A DNA stretch of 37,176 bases from Vibrio sp. HI00D65 (lineage in GTDB: Bacteria; Pseudomonadota; Gammaproteobacteria; Enterobacterales; Vibrionaceae): positions 1 through 37,176 of the forward strand of contig NZ_LWEH01000065.1 of the NCBI RefSeq assembly GCF_001635455.1, given 5' to 3'. The notes beneath the pieces were generated by a model, which saw only the letters and a list, made by a program, of their open reading frames with translations, was not told the origin of the DNA and made no database searches. This document shows positions 36,865 through 37,176 of the stretch, one piece after another. Positions within the stretch are counted from its first letter, which is position 1, and each line of letters begins with the position of its first letter. The position numbers and the translations under genes are program-made.

Positions 36865-36984
36865 GAGCCTGGCGATGTCCTACTCTCACATGGGGAAGCC
36901 CCACACTACCATCGGCGCTATTGTGTTTCACTTCTGAGTTCGGCATGGAATCAGGTGGGTCCACAATGCTATGGTCGCCAAGCA
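36865..36984 (-). rRNA. 5S ribosomal RNA
   Basis: The 120-base minus-strand sequence begins TGCTTGGCGACCATAGC, contains the conserved CCGAACTCAGAAGTGAAAC block, and ends CGCCAGGCTCC, whose end pairs with the start. It has the typical Vibrio 5S character and lies between 23S and tRNA-Asp. Confidence 0.97.
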
Positions 36985-37000
36985 AAATTTTGCTTTTACT

Positions 37001-37023
37001 TTCAGCTTTTTTAAAAGCTGAAG
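37001..37023. repeat. Hairpin in the 23S-5S spacer
   Basis: TTCAGCTTTT and AAAAGCTGAA form an inverted repeat between 23S and 5S. It is probably a processing element of the rRNA precursor and not a terminator. Confidence 0.5.
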
Positions 37024-37118
37024 GCAAAATAATCTGGAAAGCTTATTAAAAGTCTTATCTCTTCAAACTCATTCAAGCGTTTGTATTTTTGAGTCCATCA
37101 AAACCCCTTGGGTGTTGT

Positions 37119-37176
37119 ATGGTTAAGCCTCACGGGCAATTAGTACAGGTTAGCTCAACGCCTCACAGCGCTTACA
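37119..37176 (-). rRNA. 23S ribosomal RNA, 3' end (partial)
   Basis: The minus strand reads TGTAAGCGCTGTGAGGCGTT, then GAGCTAACCTGTACTAATTG and CCGTGAGGCTTAACC. This is the conserved 3' terminus of 23S rRNA. The 3' boundary is placed by analogy with E. coli. The gene continues beyond the right edge. Confidence 0.95.

Overview
The window is a 37 kb chromosomal segment of a marine gammaproteobacterium, almost certainly Vibrionaceae (a Vibrio of the Splendidus type is my best guess, from protein character and gene order, not a search). It lies between two ribosomal RNA operons that run in the same direction, both on the minus strand. The 5' end of a 16S gene and its leader and promoters occupy the left edge. 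At the right edge are the 3' end of a 23S gene, a 5S gene, tRNA-Asp and tRNA-Trp. Three ParB-binding parS sites (two exact, one 15/16) show that this is the origin-proximal part of the main chromosome.

Left part (about 0.5-13.6 kb) is conserved housekeeping DNA, close to the E. coli rho/trxA/rhlB/gppA, ubiD/fre and recQ/rarD neighbourhoods. It holds ubiD-ferredoxin-fre (ubiquinone decarboxylase with a small electron-transfer module), an exported protein of unknown function, rho, trxA, rhlB-gppA, the queuosine-precursor transporter yhhQ behind a candidate preQ1-I riboswitch, recQ with a small DUF3630-like partner, and rarD.

Middle part (13.6-26 kb) is more accessory. It carries an AraC regulator with a LysE-type exporter, a periplasmic gamma-glutamyltransferase, a CsrB-family small RNA with about 29 GGA motifs, thiol peroxidase, and uvrD with a LexA-box-like site. 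Next is a four-gene operon of the bufferin type (a DUF2282 precursor peptide, a DUF692/MNIO modifying enzyme, a DUF2063 partner and a DoxX membrane protein), predicted to make a copper-binding modified periplasmic peptide. This is the most interesting system in the window. It is followed by a small H-NS-like oligomerisation-domain protein and a divergent pair of an MFS drug exporter and a LysR regulator, like E. coli mdtL/yidZ.

Right part (26-36.4 kb) holds a cytosolic Xaa-Pro aminopeptidase and the complete thiamin operon thiCEFSGH behind a TPP riboswitch. These are followed by the fluoride channel crcB/fluC and a Tat-exported multicopper oxidase preceded by a Fur-box-like palindrome. No insertion sequence, prophage, integrase or CRISPR array was seen. 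The non-coding DNA is rich in RNA control: two riboswitches, a Csr sponge RNA, rRNA leader signals and many clear intrinsic terminators.
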